From positions 1 through 59,397 of the forward strand of contig JAVVWB010000011.1 of the NCBI GenBank assembly GCA_036652335.1: DNA of 59,397 nucleotides, read 5' to 3'. Both the position numbers and the translations under genes were made by a program. The notes below the pieces were generated by a model that was not told the origin of the DNA, did not search any database, and saw nothing but the letters and a program-made list of their open reading frames with translations. The DNA comes from JAVVWB01 sp036652335 (GTDB taxonomy: Bacteria > Synergistota > Synergistia > Synergistales > Synergistaceae). This document shows, in pieces, positions 52,288 through 59,397 of the stretch. Every line of letters starts with the position of its first letter. Position 1 is the first letter of the stretch.

Positions 52288-52626
52288 CTAAAAGTTAAAA
52301 AAAGAACAAATCTTTTTATTTAACTCTCCTAACCAAATCCTAAGTCCAATATGGCCTTCTTCTGGCAAGGGATCATATCCACCCTTAGACCAAGGCCCGC
52401 AACGAAGTAACCTTCCTATAGATAAAGGAATACCGTAAAATATTCCATATTTTTCTATAGCTTGATAGGCGTATTCCGAACAGGTCGGATGAAAACGACA
52501 TTTACCGCCACCTAAAAACGGTGAAATGATTCTTTGATAGAAAGACAACATTAGGAGAAATATAAGAGAAATTATTTTTTGCAATTTATTTGCAATCAAC
52601 GTCCCAATCTGGACCAGGCCAGTCAT
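52288..52626 (-). CDS. yidD: Membrane protein insertion efficiency factor YidD
   Basis: Small membrane-associated protein with the diagnostic CRFHPTCSEYAYQAI and LRCGPWSKGGYDPLP motifs. The longest frame gives 112 residues and overlaps rnpA by 41 nt; an alternative TTG start just after the rnpA stop would give about 98 residues. The choice is uncertain because both ribosome binding sites are weak. It assists YidC, encoded directly downstream. Confidence 0.92.
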   Translation of the reverse strand: MTGLVQIGTLIANKLQKIISLIFLLMLSFYQRIISPFLGGGKCRFHPTCSEYAYQAIEKYGIFYGIPLSIGRLLRCGPWSKGGYDPLPEEGHIGLRIWLGELNKKICSFFNF

Positions 52627-52972
52627 CCCTCATAAGACCCCTTCTTTTTAGTGAACGTGCTACATCAAAATACACTTCTTCTGCAGAAAGCAATAATGCT
52701 TTCTCACGCAACGACGCTACTATCCATATTCCCTCTTTCATCCACGGGAGCAGTTTTCTAAATGCCTCTCGTAACATTCTTCTTCCTCTTGTCCTTCTGT
52801 TTGCCTTGGCTATTTTCTTGCCAACGGTTACTCCGACTTGAGTAGGTTCAGACGATTGAGCAACAAAGAATAACCGCACCAGTTCGCCGGTTTCACGACG
52901 CCCAGTGCGGAATACAATGTCAAACTGCCATCCGCGTTTTAATCTTACCGCAGATGAGAAACCGAATTTCAC
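52586..52972 (-). CDS. rnpA: Ribonuclease P protein component (GTG start)
   Basis: Protein subunit of RNase P, which matures the 5' end of tRNAs. At 128 residues it has the basic RNR-type signature ANRRTRGRRMLREAFRK. The GTG start lies 5 nt after the rpmH stop. The gene order rpmH-rnpA-yidD-yidC-jag is nearly universal. Confidence 0.94.
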   Translation of the reverse strand: MKFGFSSAVRLKRGWQFDIVFRTGRRETGELVRLFFVAQSSEPTQVGVTVGKKIAKANRRTRGRRMLREAFRKLLPWMKEGIWIVASLREKALLLSAEEVYFDVARSLKRRGLMRDDWPGPDWDVDCK

Positions 52973-52977
52973 GGATA

Positions 52978-53112
52978 TTATACGGCGAGACGAGCTCTGC
53001 CCTTGCGACGGCGATTTCTAAGGATACGACGTCCTGTAGCAGATTCTGAACGTACGAGAAATCCCATTGACCGCTTACGTCTGGTATTGTGGGGCTGATA
53101 TGTTCTTTTCAC
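52978..53112 (-). CDS. rpmH: 50S ribosomal protein L34 (GTG start)
   Basis: A 44-residue, Arg-rich L34 beginning MKRTYQPHNTRRKRSMGF and ending KGRARLAV, a textbook sequence. The start is GTG at 53112, preceded at 6 nt by AGGAGGTG. It heads the operon with rnpA; the promoter candidate is at 53196-53224. dnaA, often nearby, is not present. Confidence 0.96.
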   Translation of the reverse strand: MKRTYQPHNTRRKRSMGFLVRSESATGRRILRNRRRKGRARLAV

Positions 53113-53195
53113 AGACTACACCTCCTGTGGTTCATTTCTTTGCATTTGAATGCAGTTATTTTTAAATTTATTGTTGTCTGTTCAATAACCTAATA

Positions 53196-53224
53196 AATAT
53201 ATCATAGAGTTTGATATGGGGCAA
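53196..53224 (-). promoter_or_regulatory. rpmH operon promoter candidate
   Basis: On the minus strand TTGCCC (53219-53224), 17-nt spacer, TATATT (53196-53201), leaving a leader of about 80 nt before rpmH. Confidence 0.55.
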
Positions 53225-53294
53225 GGAAAATATATATATTTTGGTAAAAAATATATAACTTTTAAATATTTTTTATCAATTTGTCAAAGAGCCC

Positions 53295-53324
53295 TTGCAA
53301 AACACCTAGTTTATGTGTTATTAT
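53295..53324 (+). promoter_or_regulatory. rpsT promoter candidate
   Basis: TTGCAA (53295-53300), 18-nt spacer, TATTAT (53319-53324). Transcription would begin near 53331, leaving a short leader. Confidence 0.55.
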
Positions 53325-53356
53325 GACCGATGTCTTTTATGAAGGAGGTGACGGCA

Positions 53357-53623
53357 TTGCCAAATAAGAAATCAGCAAAAAAACGAGTTCTGGTCACAGA
53401 GAGAAACCGTATATATAACCGTTTCTGGAAAACACGCTGCAAGAACGCAGTAAAGAAGTTCCTTGAAGCAGTTGAACTTAAGGATCTTGAGCTTGCAACA
53501 AAGAAGCTGAACGAGGCTCAGGGTGTTCTTGATAAAGCAGTAGTTAAGGGCGTCGTCCACCGTAATACAGCAGCACGTCGTAAAGCATCTATGGCTGCAA
53601 AAGTTAAAGCTATTACAGCATAG
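53357..53623 (+). CDS. rpsT: 30S ribosomal protein S20 (TTG start)
   Basis: S20 binds 16S rRNA near the body of the 30S subunit. The start is set at TTG 53357 (protein beginning LPNKKSAKKRVLVTERNR, read with initiator Met), preceded by AAGGAGG at about 8 nt. The frame continues 9 codons upstream to 53330, but that part runs through the RBS. 88 residues, normal length, Ala/Lys/Arg-rich. Single gene with its own terminator. Confidence 0.95.
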   Translation: MPNKKSAKKRVLVTERNRIYNRFWKTRCKNAVKKFLEAVELKDLELATKKLNEAQGVLDKAVVKGVVHRNTAARRKASMAAKVKAITA

Positions 53624-53650
53624 TGTAACGACACATCACACTTAAAAATC

Positions 53651-53675
53651 AAGCGATCGACAATGTCGGTCGCTT
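53651..53675 (+). terminator. rpsT terminator
   Basis: Arms 53651-53660 and 53666-53675 form a 10-bp stem (one wobble) around CAATG, followed by TTTTTG on the plus strand. Confidence 0.9.
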
Positions 53676-53734
53676 TTTTGTTCTTTGTGATCACTTCTTT
53701 AAAATAAGAGAGAGACTTGAAGTCTCTCTCTCAT

Positions 53735-55162
53735 TTAGAAGAATAAATCCTGTTCCCCGTTTTCAAGAAGTTTTATTCTTTCCTTTGTAAGGGTTTTAAT
53801 TTTTTCGTTTGGAATTTTTTCTATTTCTTTCTCTATAACAGTCTCACCTAATTTTTTCAAATGCTCGGAACCATAGCCAAGAAGATATTCTTTAAATGTG
53901 AGTATTGCATTTGGTTGACATATGTTTCTTATTTGACCAGACTTAGCAAGAGACATAAACCTATCTCCAGTTCTACCTTGGCGATAACACGCTGTGCAGT
54001 AACTTGGAATATATCCGTCTTCACAAAGCCATGTGAGGACTTCATCTGGTGTCCTGTCATCAGAAACTGTAAATTGAGCTGTGTTTGGCTTATTTATTTG
54101 CCCAATTTCTTTATGGTATCCACCTATACCAGTACATGATCCTGCACTTACCTGTGAAATACCAAGTTCTAGGGCCTTACGTCTTGTTTCTGGTGTTTCA
54201 CGTGTAGAAAGAATCATTCCTGTATATGGTGTTGATACACGTATTACTGCAATAAGCCTAAGGAATTGTTCATCTGTAAGAAGATGTGGGAATGTTTTTA
54301 GGTCGACACCTTCAGCTTGACGCAAACGTGGAACGGATATTGTGTGAGGTCCTACACCACACATTTTTTCCATGTGTTCAGCAAACATTAGCTGTGCTGT
54401 TAACTCGTATCTATAGTCATAGAGTCCATAGAGAACACCTGTGCCTACATCATCTATGCCACCTTGCTGTGCTCTGTGTAATGCAGTTGTATGCCAATCA
54501 TAGTCACTTTTAGGTCCAGTTGGGTGCATTTTTGCATAGGTTTCTCTGTGAAATGTCTCTTGAAATAGAATAAAAGTACCTATGTCTGCTGATTTTAGTT
54601 TTTTGTATTCTTCTACTGTAGTTGCAGCAATGTTTACGTTTATACGACGAATTGAGTCACCATGTTTGTTTTTGTATGCATATACTCTCTTCATACAATC
54701 AATTATGTAGTCAAGAGATATATTTACAGGGTCTTCTCCTGCTTCTAGAGCTATTCTTTTATGTCCCATTGAAAGAATTGCGTCTGCCTCTTGGTCTATT
54801 TCTTCCATTGTCAATTTTTTTCTGCATATTGACTGATTCCCTTTGTGAAAACCACAATACACACAACCATTTACACAGTAGTTTGCAACATAGAGAGGAG
54901 CAAATAAAACTATTCTTCTTCCATAAATTCTCTCTTTTATTTCTTTTGCTAAATGGTAAAGTTCTGTTTCAAGTTCAGGATCTGTTATATCAAGGAGTAC
55001 AGCAGCTTCCCTGTGTGTAAGCCCTTTACATTCTCTTGCTTTTTCAAATATTGCTTTTACAGCCTCTTTGTCTTGTGCAATTTTTTTTGATTCCTTAATA
55101 GTTTCTCTGATTTCAGCATCATCTATAAAAGATGCATCGTGAAAATCGTTGATATCATACAT
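53735..55162 (-). CDS. hydG: [FeFe]-hydrogenase maturase HydG (radical SAM tyrosine lyase)
   Basis: Cleaves tyrosine to make the CO and CN ligands of the H-cluster. The radical-SAM cluster motif CX3CX2C is C96/C100/C103 (CVNGCVYC). The C-terminal cluster CX2CX22C is C389/C392/C415, which separates HydG from ThiH. 475 residues, normal length. hydE, hydF and the hydrogenase are not in the window. A hairpin sits just upstream of the ATG, whose RBS is AGGGGATG. Confidence 0.95.
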   Translation of the reverse strand: MYDINDFHDASFIDDAEIRETIKESKKIAQDKEAVKAIFEKARECKGLTHREAAVLLDITDPELETELYHLAKEIKERIYGRRIVLFAPLYVANYCVNGCVYCGFHKGNQSICRKKLTMEEIDQEADAILSMGHKRIALEAGEDPVNISLDYIIDCMKRVYAYKNKHGDSIRRINVNIAATTVEEYKKLKSADIGTFILFQETFHRETYAKMHPTGPKSDYDWHTTALHRAQQGGIDDVGTGVLYGLYDYRYELTAQLMFAEHMEKMCGVGPHTISVPRLRQAEGVDLKTFPHLLTDEQFLRLIAVIRVSTPYTGMILSTRETPETRRKALELGISQVSAGSCTGIGGYHKEIGQINKPNTAQFTVSDDRTPDEVLTWLCEDGYIPSYCTACYRQGRTGDRFMSLAKSGQIRNICQPNAILTFKEYLLGYGSEHLKKLGETVIEKEIEKIPNEKIKTLTKERIKLLENGEQDLFF

Positions 55163-55184
55163 ATTAACATCCCCTTAATAAAAA

Positions 55185-55212
55185 TACCCTTTCGCTCAAG
55201 AGCAAAAGGGTA
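55185..55212 (-). terminator. Hairpin terminator in the hydG leader
   Basis: Arms 55185-55197 and 55200-55212 form a 13-bp stem (one wobble; 11 bp if a normal loop opens), followed on the minus strand by TTTTTATT, only 23 nt before the hydG start codon. The segment at 55241-55251 can pair with 55193-55202 instead, giving a possible antiterminator. Confidence 0.75.
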
Positions 55213-55381
55213 GGTGAAAAACAATATCATCTAAGCTTTTCTCTTTGAGCGGAAGACTCCAGTCAAACAGATATCTTATTTTATTATATATTTACTATGT
55301 CAACAGATCTAACCGAATGACACAGATATATTTATATGTTTAGAGTATCATTTTTTATCTTTTATTGCAAGAAAAGTCAAA

Positions 55382-55630
55382 TTATTTCTTGGAAACTGCA
55401 GCCTTAACAGTTACACCCTCTATTTTGCCAAGTTGTCCTGTAAGAGCGCTGATTTCGTCTGGTTCTCCATCCACAATTATAGAAATAACATTAAGTTTGC
55501 GTTCTCTGTAAGGAATACCTAGACGACCTACAATCAGTTCCCCAAATTTGTGCAATACTTCATTTACTTTCGGAGAAGCGACAGAATCTTCTACAATTAT
55601 AGCCACTACTGCTATTTTATTTTCCTGCAT
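55382..55630 (-). CDS. TM1266-type iron-only hydrogenase system regulator
   Basis: An 82-residue protein resembling the TM1266 family (putative [FeFe]-hydrogenase regulator with an ACT/NikR-C-like fold): IAVVAIIVEDSVASPKVNEVLHKFG, GRLGIPYRERKLNVISIIVDG and LTGQLGKIEGVTVKAAVSK. It lies upstream of hydG on the same strand, the usual neighbourhood. It has no clear DNA-binding motif of its own. Confidence 0.85.
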   Translation of the reverse strand: MQENKIAVVAIIVEDSVASPKVNEVLHKFGELIVGRLGIPYRERKLNVISIIVDGEPDEISALTGQLGKIEGVTVKAAVSKK

Positions 55631-55656
55631 TATGTATCTCCTTTACAAGAGAATTT

Positions 55657-56580
55657 TTAATTTTTTTTGCTACTTAAAAATGTTATCAACAAAGTTTCAA
55701 GGCCATTCCATCCCGCACTTTTACCAGTTTTTTCTGCTATATTCATACAAATAAGCCCTAGTGAAAAGTCCGTAATAGAATCACTTGGATAGTTCTTCGT
55801 TGCTAGAGATGCCATTCGCCACGCATAGTCTTTAGCACCTAGTGCTTTTGCGTACATGGCAGCACATCTAGGATTTGTTGCGTTGTACATTGCAAGTCTC
55901 ATTCTGTTATGAATTGCTGATATAAGAGGCATAAGTTCTCCATTTCTTGATATAGAATAAAAGGATTTCATTACACCTTTATAATCACAAGAACAAAGTC
56001 CATCTAGTATCTTTAATAGGTCTTTGCTTCCGTCGTCCAAGCAAAAGGAATCAACATCTTGCATTGTAACAGTTCCAGTTCTCTTAAAAAGTGAAAGAGC
56101 TTTAAGTTGTCCTCTTATTTCTTCTGGGTCATCTAGCAATTCTACTATGAGAGCTACAGCATTAAAATCAATTTTAATGCCCATAGATTTTGCTAAATCA
56201 GATACCCATTTTTGTCTCTCACGAGGCCAACGGGGATATTCGTCTGGTTTCAATATTGTAAAGTTTGACATTGAACCCTTGGGAAATAACTTTGATGGGT
56301 CAGTATCATATACCAGAAGTATTATTACGGAGGAGTCCTTATCTATCATAGGTAATAGATTTTCTGGCATCGCACCCATTTGCACAGCAGAGTCGACAAC
56401 AACTAAACTGTTTTCTTCAAAGAGTCCGCACGACATGTTTTCAGAAAGAAGGGGAACCCACTCTCCACCCTCTTGTCTGGATGTCATAGGGTACCCCTTT
56501 TTTTCATAATTTAATATAGTTTCCTCCAGTAGACGTCGCTGTGCCGTACCAGATGCGACTATCATATGGAGACTTGGCAT
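55657..56580 (-). CDS. holA: DNA polymerase III delta subunit
   Basis: Clamp-loader delta subunit, which opens the beta sliding clamp. A 307-residue divergent protein; support comes from KGSMSNFTILKPDEYPRWPRERQKWV, an MGIKIDFNAVALIVELLDDPEEIRGQLKALSLF segment resembling the delta domain II to III junction (nucleic-acid-independent ATPase-like fold), length, and position beside leuS, a common location for holA. The Walker A site is absent, as expected for delta. Confidence 0.75.
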   Translation of the reverse strand: MPSLHMIVASGTAQRRLLEETILNYEKKGYPMTSRQEGGEWVPLLSENMSCGLFEENSLVVVDSAVQMGAMPENLLPMIDKDSSVIILLVYDTDPSKLFPKGSMSNFTILKPDEYPRWPRERQKWVSDLAKSMGIKIDFNAVALIVELLDDPEEIRGQLKALSLFKRTGTVTMQDVDSFCLDDGSKDLLKILDGLCSCDYKGVMKSFYSISRNGELMPLISAIHNRMRLAMYNATNPRCAAMYAKALGAKDYAWRMASLATKNYPSDSITDFSLGLICMNIAEKTGKSAGWNGLETLLITFLSSKKN

Positions 56581-56586
56581 TTTACG

Positions 56587-59085
56587 TTAGCCCTTTACAA
56601 CAACATTTACAAGTCTGCCGGGAACAGCTATCACACGAACGATTTCTTTGCCATCAATTCGTGCTTTGGTCTCTTCACGAGACATTATATCAGCTTCAAG
56701 TTCTTCTTTTGAAAGTCCGGCGGGAACTGTAAATTGTTCACGTACTTTTCCATTTATCTGTAGCACGACTGTTACTACATCTTCAACTAAAGCATCTTCT
56801 TCTACTTCAAACCACTTTTCTTTTGAAAGGAATGTGGTATTGCCGATTAGATGCCAAAGTTCTTCTGTAATGTGAGGCGCAAATGGTGATAGACAACAGA
56901 GAAGAATTTCTACACCCTCTCTCATAATTGCCCATTCTTCATCATTTGATGGTTTGTATGCCAAGAGTGCGTTTGTTAGTTCCATCAATCTTGCAACAGC
57001 TGTATTAAACTGACGCTCATCACGAATATCTTTTGTTGTTCTGCTAAGAGTGCTATGTATTATGCGTTTGATATCTCTTACAGAAGATTCTTTTATGTCT
57101 GACATTTTGATACGTGTATTTGAAGCAGTTTTGAGTGAAGAGAGGTTTGTCTCTACAAGACGCCATACACGACAAAGGAATCTATATGCACCCTCTACGC
57201 CTCTTTCTGACCAGTCAAGGTCTTTTTCTGGCGGAGCTGCGAATAGTATGAATAATCTTGCTGTGTCTGCACCATATTTGCTCATAATTTCATCGGGGTC
57301 AACAACATTGCCTATTGACTTCGACATTTTTGCACCATCTTTTATTACCATACCCTGAGTTAGAAGTCTCTTAAAGGGTTCTCTTACGTCTTTGGGAAGT
57401 AATCCTAAGTCAGCACAAACCTTTGTAAAGAATCTAGCATAGATAAGGTGTAAACATGCGTGCTCTATACCGCCTATATACTGGTCAACTGTCATCCAAT
57501 ATGAAGCATCATCTTTATTAAAGGGTTTATCTGTGCTCCATGGTGATGTGTAACGACAGAAGTACCATGAGGAACAGAAGAATGTGTCTATTGTATCTGT
57601 CTCTCTACGTGCAGGTCTCCCACATATTGGGCATGTAGTATTTATCCAATCTTCACGTAATGCAAGTGGATTTCCACCATTTTTAGGCATCTCTATATCA
57701 AGAGGTAATTTAACCGGAAGCTGATCCTCAGGTACTGGAACTATTCCACAATGATCACAATAAACCATTGGGATAGGTGTTCCCCAGTAGCGTTGACGTG
57801 AAATCAACCAGTCTCTTAAACGGAATTGAACTTCTTTCTTACCCAGTTCTTTTTCTTCAAACCATAGACCAATCTGTTTGATTGCTTCTGGTGTTGTGAG
57901 TCCATCAAACTGTCCTGAGTTACAGGCAATACCGTCTGCCTCTACAGAAGATGTCATCGCATCTCCATCAAGCTCAGGCCCATCGATTGGGCGAACTACA
58001 GGGATTACAGGTATATTATATTTTCTTGCAAAATCAAAGTCTCTCTGGTCATGTGCAGGGACACCCATGATAGCACCTGTACCATAATCAGTAAGTATAT
58101 AGTCTGCAATCCAGATAGGAACTTTCTTTCCTGTAATGGGGTTAACAGCAAAGAAGCCTGTGTTAAGTCCTTCTTTTTCTACTCCTACAGCAGTACGTTC
58201 TATTGCACTACGTGAGGACATTTTCTTTGCAAAAGCACGAATTTCTTCTGCCTTTTCTCCACCCAATTTGTTGGCAAATTCTTCAACAAATGGATGTTCT
58301 GCAGCCATTGCCACAAATGTTACACCAAAGATTGTATCTATTCTTGTTGTAAATGCTTCAATCTTTAAATCTGTATCTGCTATATCCATGCTAAAGTGGA
58401 CACCTTCAGATCGTCCTATCCAGTTTCTCTGCATAGATACGACTCTTTCAGGCCAACCTTTGAGTTCATCAAGGGAGTCAACTAATTCCTGTGCGTAGTC
58501 TGTAATTCTAATAAACCACTGTTCAAGCCCACGTTTTACTACAGGGGTACCACAACGCCAGCAAACACCGTCGTCTACTACCTGTTCATTTGCAAGTACA
58601 GTCTTACAGCTTTCACACCAGTTGACGGGTGCATGCTTACGATAGACAAGACCTTTTTTGTAAAATTGAAGGAAGAGCCATTGGTTCCATTTGTAGTAGT
58701 CTTCATGACATGTTACAACTCTGCGACGCCAGTCATAGCTATATCCAGCACGTTTAAGCTGTTCTGTCATAAATTCTATATTTCCCCATGTCCAATCCGA
58801 TGGTGGAAGGTGTTTCTTTATAGCTGCATTTTCTGCAGGCATACCAAAAGCATCAAATCCCATTGGATAAAGTACATTCAAACCCTGTTTTCTTAAGAAA
58901 CGGGCAAGAAGGTCTCCTATGGAATAGTTGCGAAGATGCCCCATATGTAAAGCTCCACTTGGATAAGGGAACATTTCAAGGCAATAAAACTTTTCCTTTG
59001 ATGGGTCGGCTTCTACTTCAAAAACCTTAGAATCGTCCCACTCTTTTTGCCATTTTTTCTCAATAGCAGCAAAATCGTATGGCAT
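56587..59085 (-). CDS. leuS: Leucyl-tRNA synthetase
   Basis: Class I aminoacyl-tRNA synthetase charging tRNA-Leu, including the one at 19002-19088. 832 residues, bacterial length. HIGH-type motif HMGH at 47-50, KMSKS at 586-590, and an internal CP1 editing domain (GAIMGVPAHDQRDFDFA, with the conserved editing Asp). Zinc-type pairs CESC and CWRCG are also present. The ATG follows GGAGG. holA starts 6 nt downstream. Confidence 0.97.
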   Translation of the reverse strand: MPYDFAAIEKKWQKEWDDSKVFEVEADPSKEKFYCLEMFPYPSGALHMGHLRNYSIGDLLARFLRKQGLNVLYPMGFDAFGMPAENAAIKKHLPPSDWTWGNIEFMTEQLKRAGYSYDWRRRVVTCHEDYYKWNQWLFLQFYKKGLVYRKHAPVNWCESCKTVLANEQVVDDGVCWRCGTPVVKRGLEQWFIRITDYAQELVDSLDELKGWPERVVSMQRNWIGRSEGVHFSMDIADTDLKIEAFTTRIDTIFGVTFVAMAAEHPFVEEFANKLGGEKAEEIRAFAKKMSSRSAIERTAVGVEKEGLNTGFFAVNPITGKKVPIWIADYILTDYGTGAIMGVPAHDQRDFDFARKYNIPVIPVVRPIDGPELDGDAMTSSVEADGIACNSGQFDGLTTPEAIKQIGLWFEEKELGKKEVQFRLRDWLISRQRYWGTPIPMVYCDHCGIVPVPEDQLPVKLPLDIEMPKNGGNPLALREDWINTTCPICGRPARRETDTIDTFFCSSWYFCRYTSPWSTDKPFNKDDASYWMTVDQYIGGIEHACLHLIYARFFTKVCADLGLLPKDVREPFKRLLTQGMVIKDGAKMSKSIGNVVDPDEIMSKYGADTARLFILFAAPPEKDLDWSERGVEGAYRFLCRVWRLVETNLSSLKTASNTRIKMSDIKESSVRDIKRIIHSTLSRTTKDIRDERQFNTAVARLMELTNALLAYKPSNDEEWAIMREGVEILLCCLSPFAPHITEELWHLIGNTTFLSKEKWFEVEEDALVEDVVTVVLQINGKVREQFTVPAGLSKEELEADIMSREETKARIDGKEIVRVIAVPGRLVNVVVKG

Positions 59086-59268
59086 TTATAATCTCCTCCG
59101 TAACATTAAAAATCATATTTAACAATATCTGTAAGAATACATCAAGTAATTATATACTTACTATCGTTCTTGGGCAAGGCAAAAAAGTTAATAAAAGATA
59201 TAATTTGTGAAATTTTTATTTATTTTGGTTTTTGGCAAAAATATAACTTAATGAAGAGTAAAAAGGAC

Positions 59269-59296
59269 TTGAAATCGTTTCCGCTGATGTTATCAT
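59269..59296 (+). promoter_or_regulatory. Promoter candidate of the thioredoxin-like gene
   Basis: TTGAAA (59269-59274), 16-nt spacer, TATCAT (59291-59296), about 50 nt before the ATG at 59345. Confidence 0.5.
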
Positions 59297-59344
59297 ATAG
59301 CAAGATTTACAGTTACAAAATAATTTATGGGAGGCGAATCAAAA

Positions 59345-59397
59345 ATGATTGATCTTACCAAAGAAAATTGTGACGCTGAAGTACGTGAGGAAAAGTC
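59345..59397 (+). CDS. Probable thioredoxin, N-terminus only (cut by window edge)
   Basis: The last 53 nt encode MIDLTKENCDAEVREEKS, which matches the N-terminal beta-strand and helix of clostridial/Synergistota thioredoxins (typically M-I/L-L-T-K-E/D-N-F-E-E-V). A GGGAGG site lies 8-10 nt upstream. The active-site CxxC would lie beyond the window, so this call is tentative. Confidence 0.6.
   Translation, partial: MIDLTKENCDAEVREEK

Noticed and set aside
53113..53340. Possible chromosome origin near rpmH
   Set aside because: The region is AT-rich and rpmH is often near oriC, but I see no DnaA boxes (TTATNCACA) and dnaA is absent.
55300..55381. Known riboswitch upstream of hydG
   Set aside because: No consensus of TPP, SAM, cobalamin, FMN, glycine or preQ1 classes is recognisable; only the terminator/antiterminator pairing is reported.
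59170..59352. Plus-strand open frame of 60 codons before the thioredoxin-like start
   Set aside because: Composition is AT-driven (Lys, Ile, Tyr), there is no RBS, and it overlaps the promoter and RBS of the thioredoxin-like gene.

Overview
The window looks like a chromosomal segment of a strictly anaerobic, diderm (outer-membrane-bearing), AT-rich bacterium that ferments amino acids. The best fit is a low-GC member of the Synergistota. This is an inference: TolC, MacA and a Spy-like periplasmic protein imply an outer membrane. An [FeFe]-hydrogenase maturase (HydG), two 2-oxoacid:ferredoxin oxidoreductases and butyrate kinase imply amino-acid fermentation. A 16S or ribosomal-protein phylogeny would settle it. 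I see no phage, transposase, integrase or CRISPR array; this is mostly core chromosome.

Layout. 1-12.3 kb (minus): the transcription/translation block rpoB-rpoC-L7Ae-like-rpsL-rpsG-fusA-tuf (tuf cut by the window edge). 12.7-18.2 kb (plus): a glycerol operon glpK-glpF-glpA-like-glpB-like-DUF1667. Then plsY and tRNA-Leu(CAG) (minus). 19.4-23.2 kb (plus): gpsA, an M20 amidohydrolase and two membrane proteins (DUF3100 plus a small partner). 23.2-30.5 kb (minus): sir2, DUF1653, and gyrA-psd-pssA followed by iorAB. 30.6-35.4 kb (minus): an Lrp/AsnC regulator and carAB. 35.6-42.8 kb (minus): an envelope-stress or efflux operon (Spy-like protein, response regulator, histidine kinase, TolC, MacA, MacB ATPase and permease). 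42.9-47.3 kb (minus): butyrate kinase, a P-loop NTPase and vorDABC. tRNA-Cys(GCA) (plus). 48-50.6 kb (minus): degP and a small membrane-protein trio resembling yqjD-yqjE-yqjK. 50.7-53.1 kb (minus): rpmH-rnpA-yidD-yidC-jag. rpsT (plus). hydG, a TM1266-type regulator, holA and leuS (minus). The start of a probable thioredoxin gene (plus) ends the window.

How the genes fit together. Glycerol enters through GlpF, is phosphorylated by GlpK and oxidised by the GlpA/GlpB/DUF1667 enzyme. GpsA runs the reverse, biosynthetic direction and supplies glycerol-3-phosphate to PlsY; PssA and Psd complete phosphatidylethanolamine synthesis. IorAB and VorDABC oxidise 2-oxoacids from aromatic and branched-chain amino acids to acyl-CoA, reducing ferredoxin. 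Butyrate kinase can then yield ATP, and hydrogenase (matured by HydG) can dispose of electrons.

The most notable points are: CarA has lost all three residues of its glutaminase triad, which predicts an ammonia-fed carbamoyl-phosphate synthetase; the rpoB promoter has its -35 box inside the stem of a terminator-like hairpin; hydG is preceded by a hairpin with a possible competing antiterminator; the M20/DUF3100 membrane pair looks like an uncharacterised transport system; and the Spy-like protein has an internal duplication and a candidate response-regulator operator.
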